Positions 23,460 through 32,351 of a DNA stretch of 41,882 bases are shown here, piece after piece; within the stretch, counting starts at the first letter, position 1; each line of letters starts with the position of its first letter. The position numbers and the translations under genes are program-made. The notes beneath the pieces are model-generated. The model ran no database searches. It worked only from the letters and a program-made list of their open reading frames with translations, and was not told the DNA's origin. Source of the DNA: Methylobacter sp. (GTDB taxonomy: Bacteria > Pseudomonadota > Gammaproteobacteria > Methylococcales > Methylomonadaceae). Where the stretch lies: NCBI GenBank assembly GCA_030653175.1, contig JAURZV010000071.1, positions 1 through 41,882 on the forward strand. The letters are read 5' to 3'.

Positions 23460-24818
23460 TTAATTAATTGAAGTTAATCGGGGCTTTAACGGCTCGCTAT
23501 TAATTTCAAAATCCATTTTGATGCGTTTTACGGCCGCGTTCATTTCCGTTTTGCTCTTAAAAGGCCCGGCGATAACCTGATAGGCATCGTTTTTTGAGAC
23601 TTTACGGGCAGGTATGATCGGCCCCTGATGGTTAAGCATGGTTGCCAGTTGTTGCGCCTTTGTTTCGTCATTAAAGCTGGCCACCAAAATGGACCAGTCG
23701 CTATCTTTTAACTCCTCAATGACAGGTTGGTCGTAGAACTGCTCCGGATGTTTCAGCTGCACAGCGTTTGCCGATATTTCCGCCACATCGGGGCTTTGCA
23801 TCAGTATCGGCGTGGGAATGCCGTCTGAACGCTGGAGTATGCGTTCGACCTTTTCCCAATCGACCGCCACGCCTTTTTTGGCACTGACTTCATGCAATTT
23901 CTTCACTACCTGTTTTCTTAAACCGGCTTTCTCCTTGGCCCATTTCGACAAGGGTTCATGCGCCTCAAGGTATAACATGTCCTGATGCCACGCGGTCAGA
24001 TAGGGCTGATGAATGATGCGCACCGGCATGCCGACCGTCGCTTTTTTGAACAGCACTTCAATGTCCTCCGGGTAAAGCTGCACACAGCCATGACTGATCT
24101 GCATGCCGATACCGTAGGGTTTGTTGGTGCCGTGGATTAAATAACCGGGGATACCCAGACGCATCGCGTAAAGTCCCAGCGGGTTATCAGGTCCCGCGCC
24201 GACAACCTTGGGCAATGAATCGCCTTTTTCGGCGTGTTCGCGATGAATGGACGCGGGGACATTCCAGCTTGGATTGGCGTCTTTGGCGACGATGCTGGTT
24301 TGCCCCATCGGCGTATTCCATCCCTGGCGACCAATGCCGACCGGATACGTGTAAACTTTGTTCGGCTGTTTTTTGGGATAGTAAAACAGTCGCATATTCG
24401 CCAGATTCAGGGCTATGCCTTTATGAGGCGAATCGGGAAGTATAAATTGCAAAGGCAACAGAACGCGACTGCCCGGCTTGGGTGTCCAGGGGGAGACGGC
24501 GGAATTGGCTATGCTGATGTCGTTATAGCCGAGGCCGAAATGCCGGGCAATATCCGGCAGGGCATCATTTTCGCGGGTATCGATGGCGGCAAGGGCGCCT
24601 ACCATGTTTTCACCGTCGGACAGTTCGAATTCGTGGGTGACTACGGTTTCCGGTTGAGGCTCAGGAAGCTCGATGGTTACCGTTTTTTCATCCTCGGGGA
24701 AAAGTGACGACAACGTCTGACAGCCGCTGAGCAGCATTAATCCAATCGCCAAACCGAGAGACAGGGCTGACTTTTTAATTTTGAACAGGTCAATTCTAAA
24801 TTTTTCTTGGCTGGTCAT
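23460..24818 (-). CDS. L,D-transpeptidase lipoprotein with SPOR domain
   Basis: This is a cell-wall enzyme of the ErfK/YbiS/YkuD family, which cross-links peptidoglycan or attaches Braun-type lipoproteins. From the ATG at 24818 it has 452 residues with a lipobox (GLAIGLMLLSGC), so it is probably a lipoprotein. A LysM-like region (LPDIARHFGLGYNDISIANS) is followed by the YkuD domain with HGTNKPYGIGMQISHGCVQL, active-site Cys245. The usual motif is HGC(I/V)R; here the Arg is replaced by Gln. A C-terminal SPOR domain (WSILVASFNDETKAQQLATM, then AYQVIAGPFKSKTEM) would target denuded septal glycan. The fusion of YkuD with SPOR is less common than the plain enzyme. A start 17 codons upstream is also open. 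Confidence 0.9.
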   Translation of the reverse strand: MTSQEKFRIDLFKIKKSALSLGLAIGLMLLSGCQTLSSLFPEDEKTVTIELPEPQPETVVTHEFELSDGENMVGALAAIDTRENDALPDIARHFGLGYNDISIANSAVSPWTPKPGSRVLLPLQFILPDSPHKGIALNLANMRLFYYPKKQPNKVYTYPVGIGRQGWNTPMGQTSIVAKDANPSWNVPASIHREHAEKGDSLPKVVGAGPDNPLGLYAMRLGIPGYLIHGTNKPYGIGMQISHGCVQLYPEDIEVLFKKATVGMPVRIIHQPYLTAWHQDMLYLEAHEPLSKWAKEKAGLRKQVVKKLHEVSAKKGVAVDWEKVERILQRSDGIPTPILMQSPDVAEISANAVQLKHPEQFYDQPVIEELKDSDWSILVASFNDETKAQQLATMLNHQGPIIPARKVSKNDAYQVIAGPFKSKTEMNAAVKRIKMDFEINSEPLKPRLTSIN

Positions 24819-25016
24819 AGCGGTAAGCGCGAGTAGAGTTACAAACGCTAAGTATAGCCAAGGAAACATTAAGATATGCCGAAGTAAACATTAAGAAATG
24901 ATTAAATTCGGGTTAAAAAACACCGTATTGAAGAACTATTAGTTTCATTCTGCCGGCGCTGAACCACCGACAGGCCAATGTCGATGATTGGCCCTTGGTG
25001 TTTATGGCGCAGCTAA

Positions 25017-25373
25017 TTAGTCATTAACCGGCCGATCAGAAGCCAACGCATACCATCCGACTACAATCCTGTATACCATCAGCATTACTGTTGCAATCAG
25101 GATAAAAAACCCGATACCGAACTCAAAAGTCAATCCGGACAATGCAAGACCGGCCAGAGCTATCCAAACGGTCTTGATCTGCCAGTCAAAATGGGATTCC
25201 AAAAAGGTTCCCTTAACTTCACCCCGCTTCATGAAGTTAATCGCCACACCCACCAGCAACGGCACCCCGGCAAGTGCAAAGGCCAGCACCTGACACAGAT
25301 ACACGGCCGTCGCCAGCCGCTTTAATGAGTGCAATCTTTCAATATCGTTTTGATCGGTCGAGCTTTCATTCAT
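25017..25373 (-). CDS. DUF4870-like inner-membrane protein
   Basis: This 118-residue protein has about three hydrophobic helices (VYLCQVLAFALAGVPLLVGV, TVWIALAGLALSGLTFEFG and FFILIATVMLMVYRIVVGW). The family pattern MKRGEVKGTFLESHFDWQIK lies between the first two. I chose the ATG at 25373 because AGGTGGG precedes it at a good distance; the longer frame adds 13 residues. The function is unknown. It is the middle of three minus-strand genes separated by about 130-150 bp, not a tight operon. Confidence 0.78.
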   Translation of the reverse strand: MNESSTDQNDIERLHSLKRLATAVYLCQVLAFALAGVPLLVGVAINFMKRGEVKGTFLESHFDWQIKTVWIALAGLALSGLTFEFGIGFFILIATVMLMVYRIVVGWYALASDRPVND

Positions 25374-25500
25374 AACCCACCTGCCTGTTGATTTTTCTGT
25401 TATGACAACCACAAAAAATGCGTTGTCTCTCCTCTTTGGATATAGGCGTTATCGCAGATAAATCAACTGGCGCCACACTCATTTTATGCTTTAAATAACC

Positions 25501-25974
25501 TCAAAATCCGAGCTCGGACAGACCGGGGTGGTTGTCGGGCCTCGGCCCCAGCGGCCAATGAAATTTTCGCTCGGCTTCGTTAATCGACAAGTCGTTGATG
25601 CTCGCTATGCGACGCTTCATCAGCCCGTTTTGGTCGAATTCCCAATTTTCATTGCCGTAAGAGCGAAACCAGTTGTTTGAGGCATCATGCCATTCATAAG
25701 CGAACCGCACCGCAATACGCGCATCATGAAAAGCCCATAACTCTTTTATAAGGCGGTATTCCAATTCCTTAGCCCATTTTTGCTGTAGAAATTGCACAAT
25801 CTCTTCGCGTCCGGCAAGGAATTCAGTCCGGTTGCGCCATTGGCTATCAACGGTATAAGCCAATGCTATTTTTTCCGGGTCATGAGTATTCCATGCATTT
25901 TCGGCGGCACGGACCTTCTGCGCTGCCGTTTCGGCAGTGAATGGCGGCAGCGGTGGACGGATATTTTCAGTCAT
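25501..25974 (-). CDS. DUF1348/SnoaL-like (NTF2-fold) protein
   Basis: This 157-residue cytoplasmic protein has the DUF1348 signature: [66 protein letters not shown] and the C-terminal [15 protein letters not shown]. The NTF2-like cone fold is used by varied enzymes and binding proteins; no specific reaction is known for this family. An AGAGGG ribosome-binding site precedes the ATG at 25974. It seems to be a stand-alone gene. Confidence 0.87.
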   Translation of the reverse strand: MTENIRPPLPPFTAETAAQKVRAAENAWNTHDPEKIALAYTVDSQWRNRTEFLAGREEIVQFLQQKWAKELEYRLIKELWAFHDARIAVRFAYEWHDASNNWFRSYGNENWEFDQNGLMKRRIASINDLSINEAERKFHWPLGPRPDNHPGLSELGF

Positions 25975-26132
25975 GTTCTGACCCTCTTGTAACTACTCAG
26001 CAGTTAAAAAAATGGAGCGCTGATGACGCTGATAATTATGATTAAATAGGATTTAATCTGTGTTCATCATATTCATCCGCGTCATCTGCGTTCCATTGTG
26101 TTTGAGAACGCTTCTATTATTGGCGGCGGGTT

Positions 26133-26942
26133 TTATTGCAGTACGAATTTAAGCCCGATTAGCATCAGAATACAAGCCAAAATCGGCCGTAAAAATTTTT
26201 CAGGAATCTTTGCGCTTAGGTGGCTGCCAATCCAGATGCCGGGCAAAGAGCCTATCAGCAGGCTGCCCAATAAAACCAGATCCACGTTACCCAGACTGAG
26301 GTGACCCAACCCGGCAACTGCGGTAAGCGGAATGGCATGAGCCAAATCAGTGCCGACAATTTTCAGCGTGGTCATTCTGGGATAAAGAAATAACAGCGCG
26401 ACAGTGCCCAGCGCACCGGCCCCGACAGACGACAACGTCACCAATACGCCCAGCACCGCGCCGATCAATACGGTGGCGGGTATTTGCAGATGCTTGAAGC
26501 GACCGGCATTTTGGGGCGTGCTATGCTCATCATCAATAGGCTTAATTTTCGCCGCCCGGTTTAATAACATACTGCGTACTATCAGCGAAAAAGCGGTCAG
26601 CAGCAGCGCAACACCCAGCGTAAAAGTAATCGCCCCCGTGGTTTCCTTGCCGACTTCCATAAAATGTTTGAGTACAAACAAGGTAGCCAGGGCAAAAGGT
26701 ATGCTGCCCAGCGCCAGCCAGCCGACGATTTTCCAGTCTACCGAACTATGTTTGTTGTGATGCACCCACACGCCGCCGGTTTTAGTGATGGCGGCAAACA
26801 GAAGATCTGTCCCCACCGCGACGGCAGGTTTGAATCCGAACAGAAAGACCAGTAATGGCGTCATCAGCGACCCGCCGCCCACGCCGGTCAAACCCACCAG
26901 CAGACCTACGGCAAGACCGGAAAAAGTGTATCCCCAATTCAT
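26133..26942 (-). CDS. TauE/SafE-family anion permease
   Basis: This membrane permease of the TauE/SafE (sulfite exporter) family has about eight helices in two similar halves. The first half has LLVGLTGVGGGSLMTPLLVF and VAVGTDLLFAAITKTGGVWV; the second has VLVTLSSVGAGALGTVALLF and KIVGTDLAHAIPLTAVAGLG. Family members move sulfite, sulfoacetate or related anions. The gene lies about 0.9 kb from cysI on the same strand, so export of excess sulfite is a plausible but unproven role. I chose the ATG at 26942 (269 residues) because an AAGGG lies upstream; an ATG 14 codons earlier (26984) is the alternative. Confidence 0.88.
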   Translation of the reverse strand: MNWGYTFSGLAVGLLVGLTGVGGGSLMTPLLVFLFGFKPAVAVGTDLLFAAITKTGGVWVHHNKHSSVDWKIVGWLALGSIPFALATLFVLKHFMEVGKETTGAITFTLGVALLLTAFSLIVRSMLLNRAAKIKPIDDEHSTPQNAGRFKHLQIPATVLIGAVLGVLVTLSSVGAGALGTVALLFLYPRMTTLKIVGTDLAHAIPLTAVAGLGHLSLGNVDLVLLGSLLIGSLPGIWIGSHLSAKIPEKFLRPILACILMLIGLKFVLQ

Positions 26943-27853
26943 AAAAACTAGCCCTTGTTTTAATGCGTCTAAAAAACCGAACATTATAACAGGCGAGTGG
27001 TTCTATTTTTTTAAGAGTTGTCGTTCTCAGCAATTCTCATTATGGCAATATCAATAAAATCAAAAGGACAAAATACATACAGCGTTTTCAAATTCAGTTA
27101 ATTACTAAAATAACCACTATGCCTATTGAAATTATGGTGTGACGGGAGTGCAAGCTTTGCCTACATGGATGCAGGTAAGGGGCGAGAGCACGACTGCATG
27201 GATGCAGGAGGTAGAGCAATGCAGGAGCAATTGCCGAGGAGCGGAAGCTTTGCTTGCCAATGCAGGCGAAGCCTGCACTCCAGCGACAATGTTGTTTTAT
27301 TACTTAATTGAGCAATCGATCTGTTATTTTTGATTTACCCACATTCAAGCGCTGATATTTATCTTTTAAAAACCGGCATCAGCGGTTACCAATTAAGCTT
27401 TATTCTTATTATTGAATGAGGAATAAGTCGATAAGAGCTGCCTGAATTACCGCGCGACAATTTGCCCCTACAAATGGCGCTAATTGCTTTGCATCTAAGT
27501 TTGTACGATGCAAATGGCGTGGCTGCTGAGCTTCAGCAGGCGGGCAAAGTATCCTGCAACAAATCGATCAAAAAAAGTCCGGGCTGCTCTCGCAATACCG
27601 GTTTTGATCTGGTGCAGGGCGGTTATTATGAACGATACTCGGCGCCGGTATTTTTGCCTAAATCATCCGATGTCGAAGTAAGCGCCAGTGGCTAGTCCTT
27701 TGATTTTATTATAGGCTCAGTGCAGTGCCGCTAACCGGCAACGAACAATGGCATAGGCTCTTATCTGTTGTTTCATAATGGCGAATGCGTTGGCGGCAAA
27801 TAATTCGGCTTGCAGGTGCGCTTCGCCTAATGCCGCTCCCGCCGAGTGAATCG
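26943..27853. other. Gene-poor region between TauE and cysI
   Basis: About 0.9 kb without a recognised gene. It contains the composite repeat at 27144-27283. A plus-strand open frame at about 27462-27695, with GKVSCNKSIKKSPGCSRNTG, has no recognised relatives or ribosome-binding site and is not called. Near 27820 there is a further short cttgcaggtgcgcttcgcct segment that recalls the hairpin repeats. Confidence 0.5.
27144..27283 (-). repeat. Composite repeat: hairpin element interrupted by module B
   Basis: The outer ends, gggagtgcaagctttgcct on the left and aggcgaagcctgcactccag on the right, are the ends of the 47-bp hairpin element in inverted orientation. Between them lies an atggatgcaggaggtagagc module B copy (27198-27242) preceded by a partial duplicate (atggatgcaggtaagg). 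Module B therefore appears inserted in the loop of the older element. Confidence 0.75.
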
Positions 27854-29563
27854 TCACGAGTGGAAATCTTTGCCCGCCAACACTTCCTTGACATAACCGG
27901 CCTTGATCACAAAATCGCCGAATCGTTGACCCGGTTCCCGCTCACGGGCATAGCGGTTAAGAATAGGAGTTAGTTCGGCAAGAATCTGTTCCTCGTTGAT
28001 ATTCTCGCGGTACAGTTTATTCAGACGTTGACCGTAAAAACCTGCGCCCAGATACAGGTTATACTTGCCCGGCGCTTTGCCGATAAAACCGATTTCCGCC
28101 AGCGATGAACGTGCGCACCCGTTCGGGCAGCCGGTCATGCGGATCAGGATCGGATCGCTTTCAAGTCCGGCCTGTTTGATAATCGCATCGAGCTTATCGA
28201 GCAGCGACGGCAAGTAGCGTTCGCTTTCAGCCATGGCCAAACCGCAGGTGGGAAACGCCACACAGGCCATCGAATTCAGGCGCAACCCGGTCTGATGATG
28301 GGAATTAACCAGTCGATATTTTTCCAGCAACGCATCAATGACCGGTCTGCGTTTGCTGCTGACTTGCCCGATAAGCAAATTCTGGTTGGCGGTGAGCCTG
28401 AAGTCGCCGTCATGCACTTTGGCAATCTCGCGCAGTCCGGTCATCATCGGGTAATCCCCGGTGTCGAGAATGCGACCGTTCGGGATAAACAAAGTGTGAT
28501 GCCAGGTATCGTTAGCGCCCTCGACCCAGCCGTAGCGATCGCCGGAATGTTCGAAGACAAAAGGCCGGGGCGGCTCCATGTTCCATCCCAAGCGCCGGTT
28601 GAGCTCGAACTTTAACCAGTCGACGCCCCGATCCTCGATGGTGTATTTAAAACGCGCATGTTTGCGATGGGTTCTATCGCCAAAATCGCGCTGAATCTTG
28701 ACGATCTCCTCAGCGACTTGCAGCGTCTTGTTCTTGGGGCAATAACCGATCACGTCGGCCAGGCGCGGGTAGGTTTCCGGCTCGCCGTGGGTCATGCTCA
28801 ATCCGCCGCCGACGGTGACATTAAATCCGAGCAGATGATCATCCTCGGCGATGGCGATAAAGCCGAGATCGTTGGCAAATAGATCGACATCATTGCTCGG
28901 CGGAATGGCGATGGCTATTTTGAATTTGCGCGGCAGGTAGTGTTTACCGTAGATCGGCTCTTCGTCCTGTCGGGTCGAGGACAGCAGTTCCTCGTCCAGC
29001 CAGATTTCATGGTAGGCGGTGGTCCGGGGCGTCAAATGTTCATTGATGCGCCGTGCATATTCGTAGACTTCCGCATGCAGCCGCGATTGATAGGGGTTGG
29101 GATTGCACATGACGTTGCGGTTCACGTCTCCGCAGGCGGCAATGGTATCGAGCAATGCGGCGTTGATTTCCGCAATGGTTTTTTTCAGGTCGCGCTTGAC
29201 GATGCCGTGCAGCTGGAAAGCCTGCCTTGAGGTCAGCCGGATGGCAGGGTTGCACCAGGTGTTGGCGATGCGGTCCACTTCCAGCCATTGCGTCGGCGTA
29301 CATACCCCGCCCGGTACGCGGATACGCACCAAAAACTGGTAATGAGGCTCCAGCTTTTGCCTGCGCCGTTCGTCCCGCAAGTCGCGGTCATCCTGTTGAT
29401 AAATGCCGTGATACTTGGACAGCTGTGTGTCGTCCTCGGCCAGTGCGCCGGTCAGCGGGTCTTGCAGACTCTTGACCAGCGTGCCGCGCAGGTAATTGCT
29501 CGCATCCTTGATCCGCTCGACTTCAGCCCGTTTCGCCAATTCTTCCGGAGTTAGTTCGGTCAT
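27854..29563 (-). CDS. cysI: Sulfite reductase (NADPH) hemoprotein beta subunit CysI
   Basis: CysI reduces sulfite to sulfide in assimilatory sulfate reduction, using a coupled siroheme and [4Fe-4S] cluster in the cytoplasm. The 569-residue length matches E. coli CysI. The cluster cysteines are in [16 protein letters not shown] and [10 protein letters not shown] near residues 430-480. Substrate and siroheme-binding arginines fall in [13 protein letters not shown] and [12 protein letters not shown]. The GAGGG ribosome-binding site lies a few bases before the ATG. It is downstream of cysJ on the same strand, but a 345-bp repeat-bearing insert separates the two. The gene itself looks intact. Confidence 0.96.
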   Translation of the reverse strand: MTELTPEELAKRAEVERIKDASNYLRGTLVKSLQDPLTGALAEDDTQLSKYHGIYQQDDRDLRDERRRQKLEPHYQFLVRIRVPGGVCTPTQWLEVDRIANTWCNPAIRLTSRQAFQLHGIVKRDLKKTIAEINAALLDTIAACGDVNRNVMCNPNPYQSRLHAEVYEYARRINEHLTPRTTAYHEIWLDEELLSSTRQDEEPIYGKHYLPRKFKIAIAIPPSNDVDLFANDLGFIAIAEDDHLLGFNVTVGGGLSMTHGEPETYPRLADVIGYCPKNKTLQVAEEIVKIQRDFGDRTHRKHARFKYTIEDRGVDWLKFELNRRLGWNMEPPRPFVFEHSGDRYGWVEGANDTWHHTLFIPNGRILDTGDYPMMTGLREIAKVHDGDFRLTANQNLLIGQVSSKRRPVIDALLEKYRLVNSHHQTGLRLNSMACVAFPTCGLAMAESERYLPSLLDKLDAIIKQAGLESDPILIRMTGCPNGCARSSLAEIGFIGKAPGKYNLYLGAGFYGQRLNKLYRENINEEQILAELTPILNRYAREREPGQRFGDFVIKAGYVKEVLAGKDFHS

Positions 29564-29576
29564 CGTTTAACCCTCA

Positions 29577-29613
29577 CATTTAATACACATCCCGCTGATA
29601 GCGTTTTGCCTTT
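29577..29613 (-). repeat. Duplicate of the cysJ 3' end (orphan copy)
   Basis: These 37 bp match 29906-29942, the real end of cysJ, at 35 positions. Both differences are synonymous in the RYQRDVY codons (CGT/CGC and CAA/CAG). With this copy as the end of cysJ, the gap to cysI would be only about 16 bp. Confidence 0.85.
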
Positions 29614-29615
29614 AC

Positions 29616-29724
29616 GCTGGTTCCCAAGCTCCTGCTTGGGAACCCTGTAGGCGAAGCTCCAGCTTCGCGAGACAGGAGGCTAGAGCTTCCAAAACCGAAT
29701 TCCCAAGCTGGAAGCTTGGGAATT
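29616..29724 (+). repeat. Three-hairpin structured repeat (module C), copy 1
   Basis: Three consecutive hairpins: ggttcccaagc/gcttgggaacc (29619-29644, loop tcct), gcgaagct/agcttcgc (29651-29668) and a 12-bp stem aattcccaagct/agcttgggaatt (29698-29724). A second copy is at 33548-33650. The remaining spacer to cysJ (29725-29908) holds further palindromic fragments such as cccacgcgctgcgtggg. Confidence 0.82.
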
Positions 29725-29905
29725 TCATACATTCGTGTAATGGGCGCCCGGCCGGTCGTCCCTACGGTTTATAGTGCGTCCAAGTTGCCCTCGTTCCCAC
29801 GCGCTGCGTGGGAATGCGATATGGGACGCGCTGCGTCCTACGTTGATATACTCCACATTTCGACACGTTGCCCGCGACTCGCGGCGCAGCGCGCCTTGAA
29901 ATCAT

Positions 29906-29942
29906 CATTTAATACACATCCCGTTGATAACGTTTTGCCTTT
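29906..29942 (-). repeat. Duplicated segment at the cysJ end (in-gene copy)
   Basis: The in-gene member of the 37-bp direct repeat pair with 29577-29613. It includes the stop codon and the last eleven codons or so of cysJ. Confidence 0.85.
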
Positions 29943-31687
29943 TGCAGATTCGCCACATAGTCTTGCGCATTGTCCGAACCTATTTCAGACGCCACAATCC
30001 TCAGCAACGCCTGATGCACATCATGCGCCATGCGTTTTTCGTCGCCGCAGACATAAAGATGAGCGCCCTCCTGCAACCACGCGTACAGTTCCTTGCCGTG
30101 TTCGGCCATCAGATGCTGAACGTAGATTTTTTGTTGCCGGTCTCGGGAGAAGGCGACGTTCATGCGGGTCAACACGCCGCTTTTCAGGTAACGCAGCCAT
30201 TCGGCCTGATACAGAAAATCGGTCTCGAAATGCTGGTCGCCGAAAAACAGCCAGCTTTTACCCGAAGCGCCCACGGCTTCACGCTCTTCGACAAAAGCGC
30301 GAAAAGGCGCAATGCCGGTACCGGGACCGATCATAATAATCGGCGTGGAAGGGTCAGCCGGAAGCTTGAAATTAGTGTTGCGATCGATATAAACCGGAAT
30401 GGTTGCGTCCTCGCCGATGCGGTCGGCCAGAAACGTCGAGCCAACCCCTTTACGATCCCGACCGTGCGACGGGTAACGCACCGCAGCCACGGTTATATGT
30501 ACTTCGTCGGGATGCTGTTTCAGGCTGGAGGCAATCGAGTACAAACGGGGCGGCAGTTTGCGCAGACAGTCGACAAACGCCTGTGCCGATAGCTGATCGG
30601 ATGGAAAATCCGCTACCAGGTCAATAATTTCACGGCCATGCAGATAATCGTTCAGTTTGTGCCTGTCGTGCAGCAACTGATCCAACTTTCGATTATTTGC
30701 TAATAAGGCGTACTTCTGCATCATGGGGCGGGTAATGGCAGTAGCTTCATAATGACTAAACAGCGCGTCATAAAGGAAGCTTTCCTTATTATCAAGCGTA
30801 ATCCGTTCCGTACCGTCAAAGTGCAGTGTCTGCAACAGGGCATCGATCACGTCGGGCGCATTGGTCGGATAAACACCGAGTACATCGCCGGGCTCGTAAG
30901 TCAGGCCGGAACCTTCCAGCGATAACTCCAGATGATGGGTTTCCTTGAGCGAGCCTCGCCCATTCAGCACGATATTTTCCAGCAAAAGCGCAGGAAACGG
31001 ATGCTTACGGGAATAGGCGGATGTGCTTGCAAGGGACGATAACGACAGGTCTGCCGTTTGGGGTTTTGTTTCCAGCCGGATGGACAGTTCATTTAACACC
31101 GCATTCATCCAGGCTTCGGCGCTGGACTCGTAGTCCACATCGCAATCAACCCTGGGATGAATTCGCGTCGCCCCCAACTCTTCCAAACGGCGATCAAAAT
31201 CAACGCCGGTTTTGCAGAAAAACTCATAACCGGAATCGCCCAAGCCAAGCACGGCGAACTGCATTTGCTTTAGCGACGGAGCACGCTTGCTGAATAAATA
31301 CTCGACCAATTCCCTGGCATTGTCAGGCGGTTCGCCTTCACCGTAAGTGCTGACGATAACCAGCAGGTTTTTCTCGGCCTTCAATTGCAACAACTTATAA
31401 TCGCCCATTTTCTTGATGACCGTTTTTAAGCCGCGACCGGCGGCCAAGCTGTGCATTTGTTCGGACAACGCTTCACTGTTGCCGGTTTGCGAACCGACCA
31501 GAATGGTAATATCGATAATATCGTCGGTGCTTGGGACGGAGATTAAATTGTTGGCAATCAATCCGGTCAAATATCCCCCAACCCAGGCGGCTTGCTCCGG
31601 CGATAACACGGCAATAAATTGCTGGAGAAGATGATGCTGATCGTCGCTTAATGGCGTCAGACTGCGTTCAGGTAATAATATCTGCAT
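29909..31687 (-). CDS. cysJ: Sulfite reductase (NADPH) flavoprotein alpha subunit CysJ
   Basis: CysJ carries electrons from NADPH through FAD and FMN to CysI. The 592-residue protein has a flavodoxin domain (residues about 60-205, ITILVGSQTGNSEALSEQ and FAVLGLGDSGYEFFCKTG). The connecting and FAD-binding domain has YEPGDVLGVYPTN, RLYSIASS and GVGSTFLADR. The NADPH domain has IIMIGPGTGIAPFRAFVEER and YVCGDEKRMAHDVHQAL, ending RYQRDVY. The ATG at 31687 gives the family length; the longer frame adds 13 residues. Its last 37 bp are duplicated before cysI with a repeat between, so the cysJI operon has been interrupted in this genome. Confidence 0.96.
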   Translation of the reverse strand: MQILLPERSLTPLSDDQHHLLQQFIAVLSPEQAAWVGGYLTGLIANNLISVPSTDDIIDITILVGSQTGNSEALSEQMHSLAAGRGLKTVIKKMGDYKLLQLKAEKNLLVIVSTYGEGEPPDNARELVEYLFSKRAPSLKQMQFAVLGLGDSGYEFFCKTGVDFDRRLEELGATRIHPRVDCDVDYESSAEAWMNAVLNELSIRLETKPQTADLSLSSLASTSAYSRKHPFPALLLENIVLNGRGSLKETHHLELSLEGSGLTYEPGDVLGVYPTNAPDVIDALLQTLHFDGTERITLDNKESFLYDALFSHYEATAITRPMMQKYALLANNRKLDQLLHDRHKLNDYLHGREIIDLVADFPSDQLSAQAFVDCLRKLPPRLYSIASSLKQHPDEVHITVAAVRYPSHGRDRKGVGSTFLADRIGEDATIPVYIDRNTNFKLPADPSTPIIMIGPGTGIAPFRAFVEEREAVGASGKSWLFFGDQHFETDFLYQAEWLRYLKSGVLTRMNVAFSRDRQQKIYVQHLMAEHGKELYAWLQEGAHLYVCGDEKRMAHDVHQALLRIVASEIGSDNAQDYVANLQKAKRYQRDVY

Positions 31688-32351
31688 ATAAATACCCTGG
31701 TTCTTAAGGGATGAAGAATAACGCAATATTTTGCAACTTTATTTATTAGGTTACGCTAAGCCGACCAGACCTACAATACCGGCCATTACGTAAATTTTAG
31801 CCAAAAAACCGGCAAGCCCTTAAGATCAGAGGCTTCCGGTTATCCGGTCAGCTTATTTTTTAAAAAACTTTAACTCGTCAGGCTCTGTCAAGACTCATAT
31901 AATTTTTACTAAAATAAACGCTGCATCATCTATTTATCTCAGTATTTAGTAACTTGTCATTACCCACAGGCAACATTAGGAATCAAATCGGCTACGCACG
32001 GAATGCTAGCAAACAGGTAATTAAAAGCCTTTATTCACCACGAACGATGGATGCAGGAGGTAGAGCACCAACAGTAGGCGCTTTAGGCGACGCAGGAGCA
32101 GTTGCCGAGAGACACGAAGTTTTATTTCTTCGTGTCTCTCGTGTCTTCGTGGTGATAATCTTTTTAAGTTTTTTAACCTGTTATTAATGAGAAGTTACAG
32201 TATTTATAACTAATTATATTGATTTATTAAACCGGAAAATCGCACTAATCTGTAATTCGAATTATGCTACGCTTTTGTGTCCTTGCGGATAAATTGGACC
32301 TGCAAGGCTTTTATTACCGCGTATTACATTCCACTAATCAGGAGTCAAACC
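31688..32351. other. Divergent region between cysJ and ald
   Basis: No gene was recognised. It should carry the promoters of the divergent cysJ and ald genes. An AT-rich stretch spans about 31840-31940, and a composite repeat fills 32035-32155. The remaining sequence before ald ends with a CAGGAGT ribosome-binding site at about 32340. Confidence 0.5.
32035..32155. repeat. Composite cacgaa-family element carrying module B
   Basis: The ends tcaccacgaa (32035-32044) and ttcgtggtga (32146-32155) are exact inverted copies. Inside are a module B copy (from 32047, with an extra segment gtaggcgctttaggcgacg) and a perfect 11-bp hairpin gagacacgaag/cttcgtgtctc (32109-32138). Confidence 0.78.

Noticed and set aside
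27144-27283. Repeated gcaggag units considered as a CRISPR-like array
   Set aside because: There are only two partial units with no regular spacers, and the structure is explained by nested hairpin elements.
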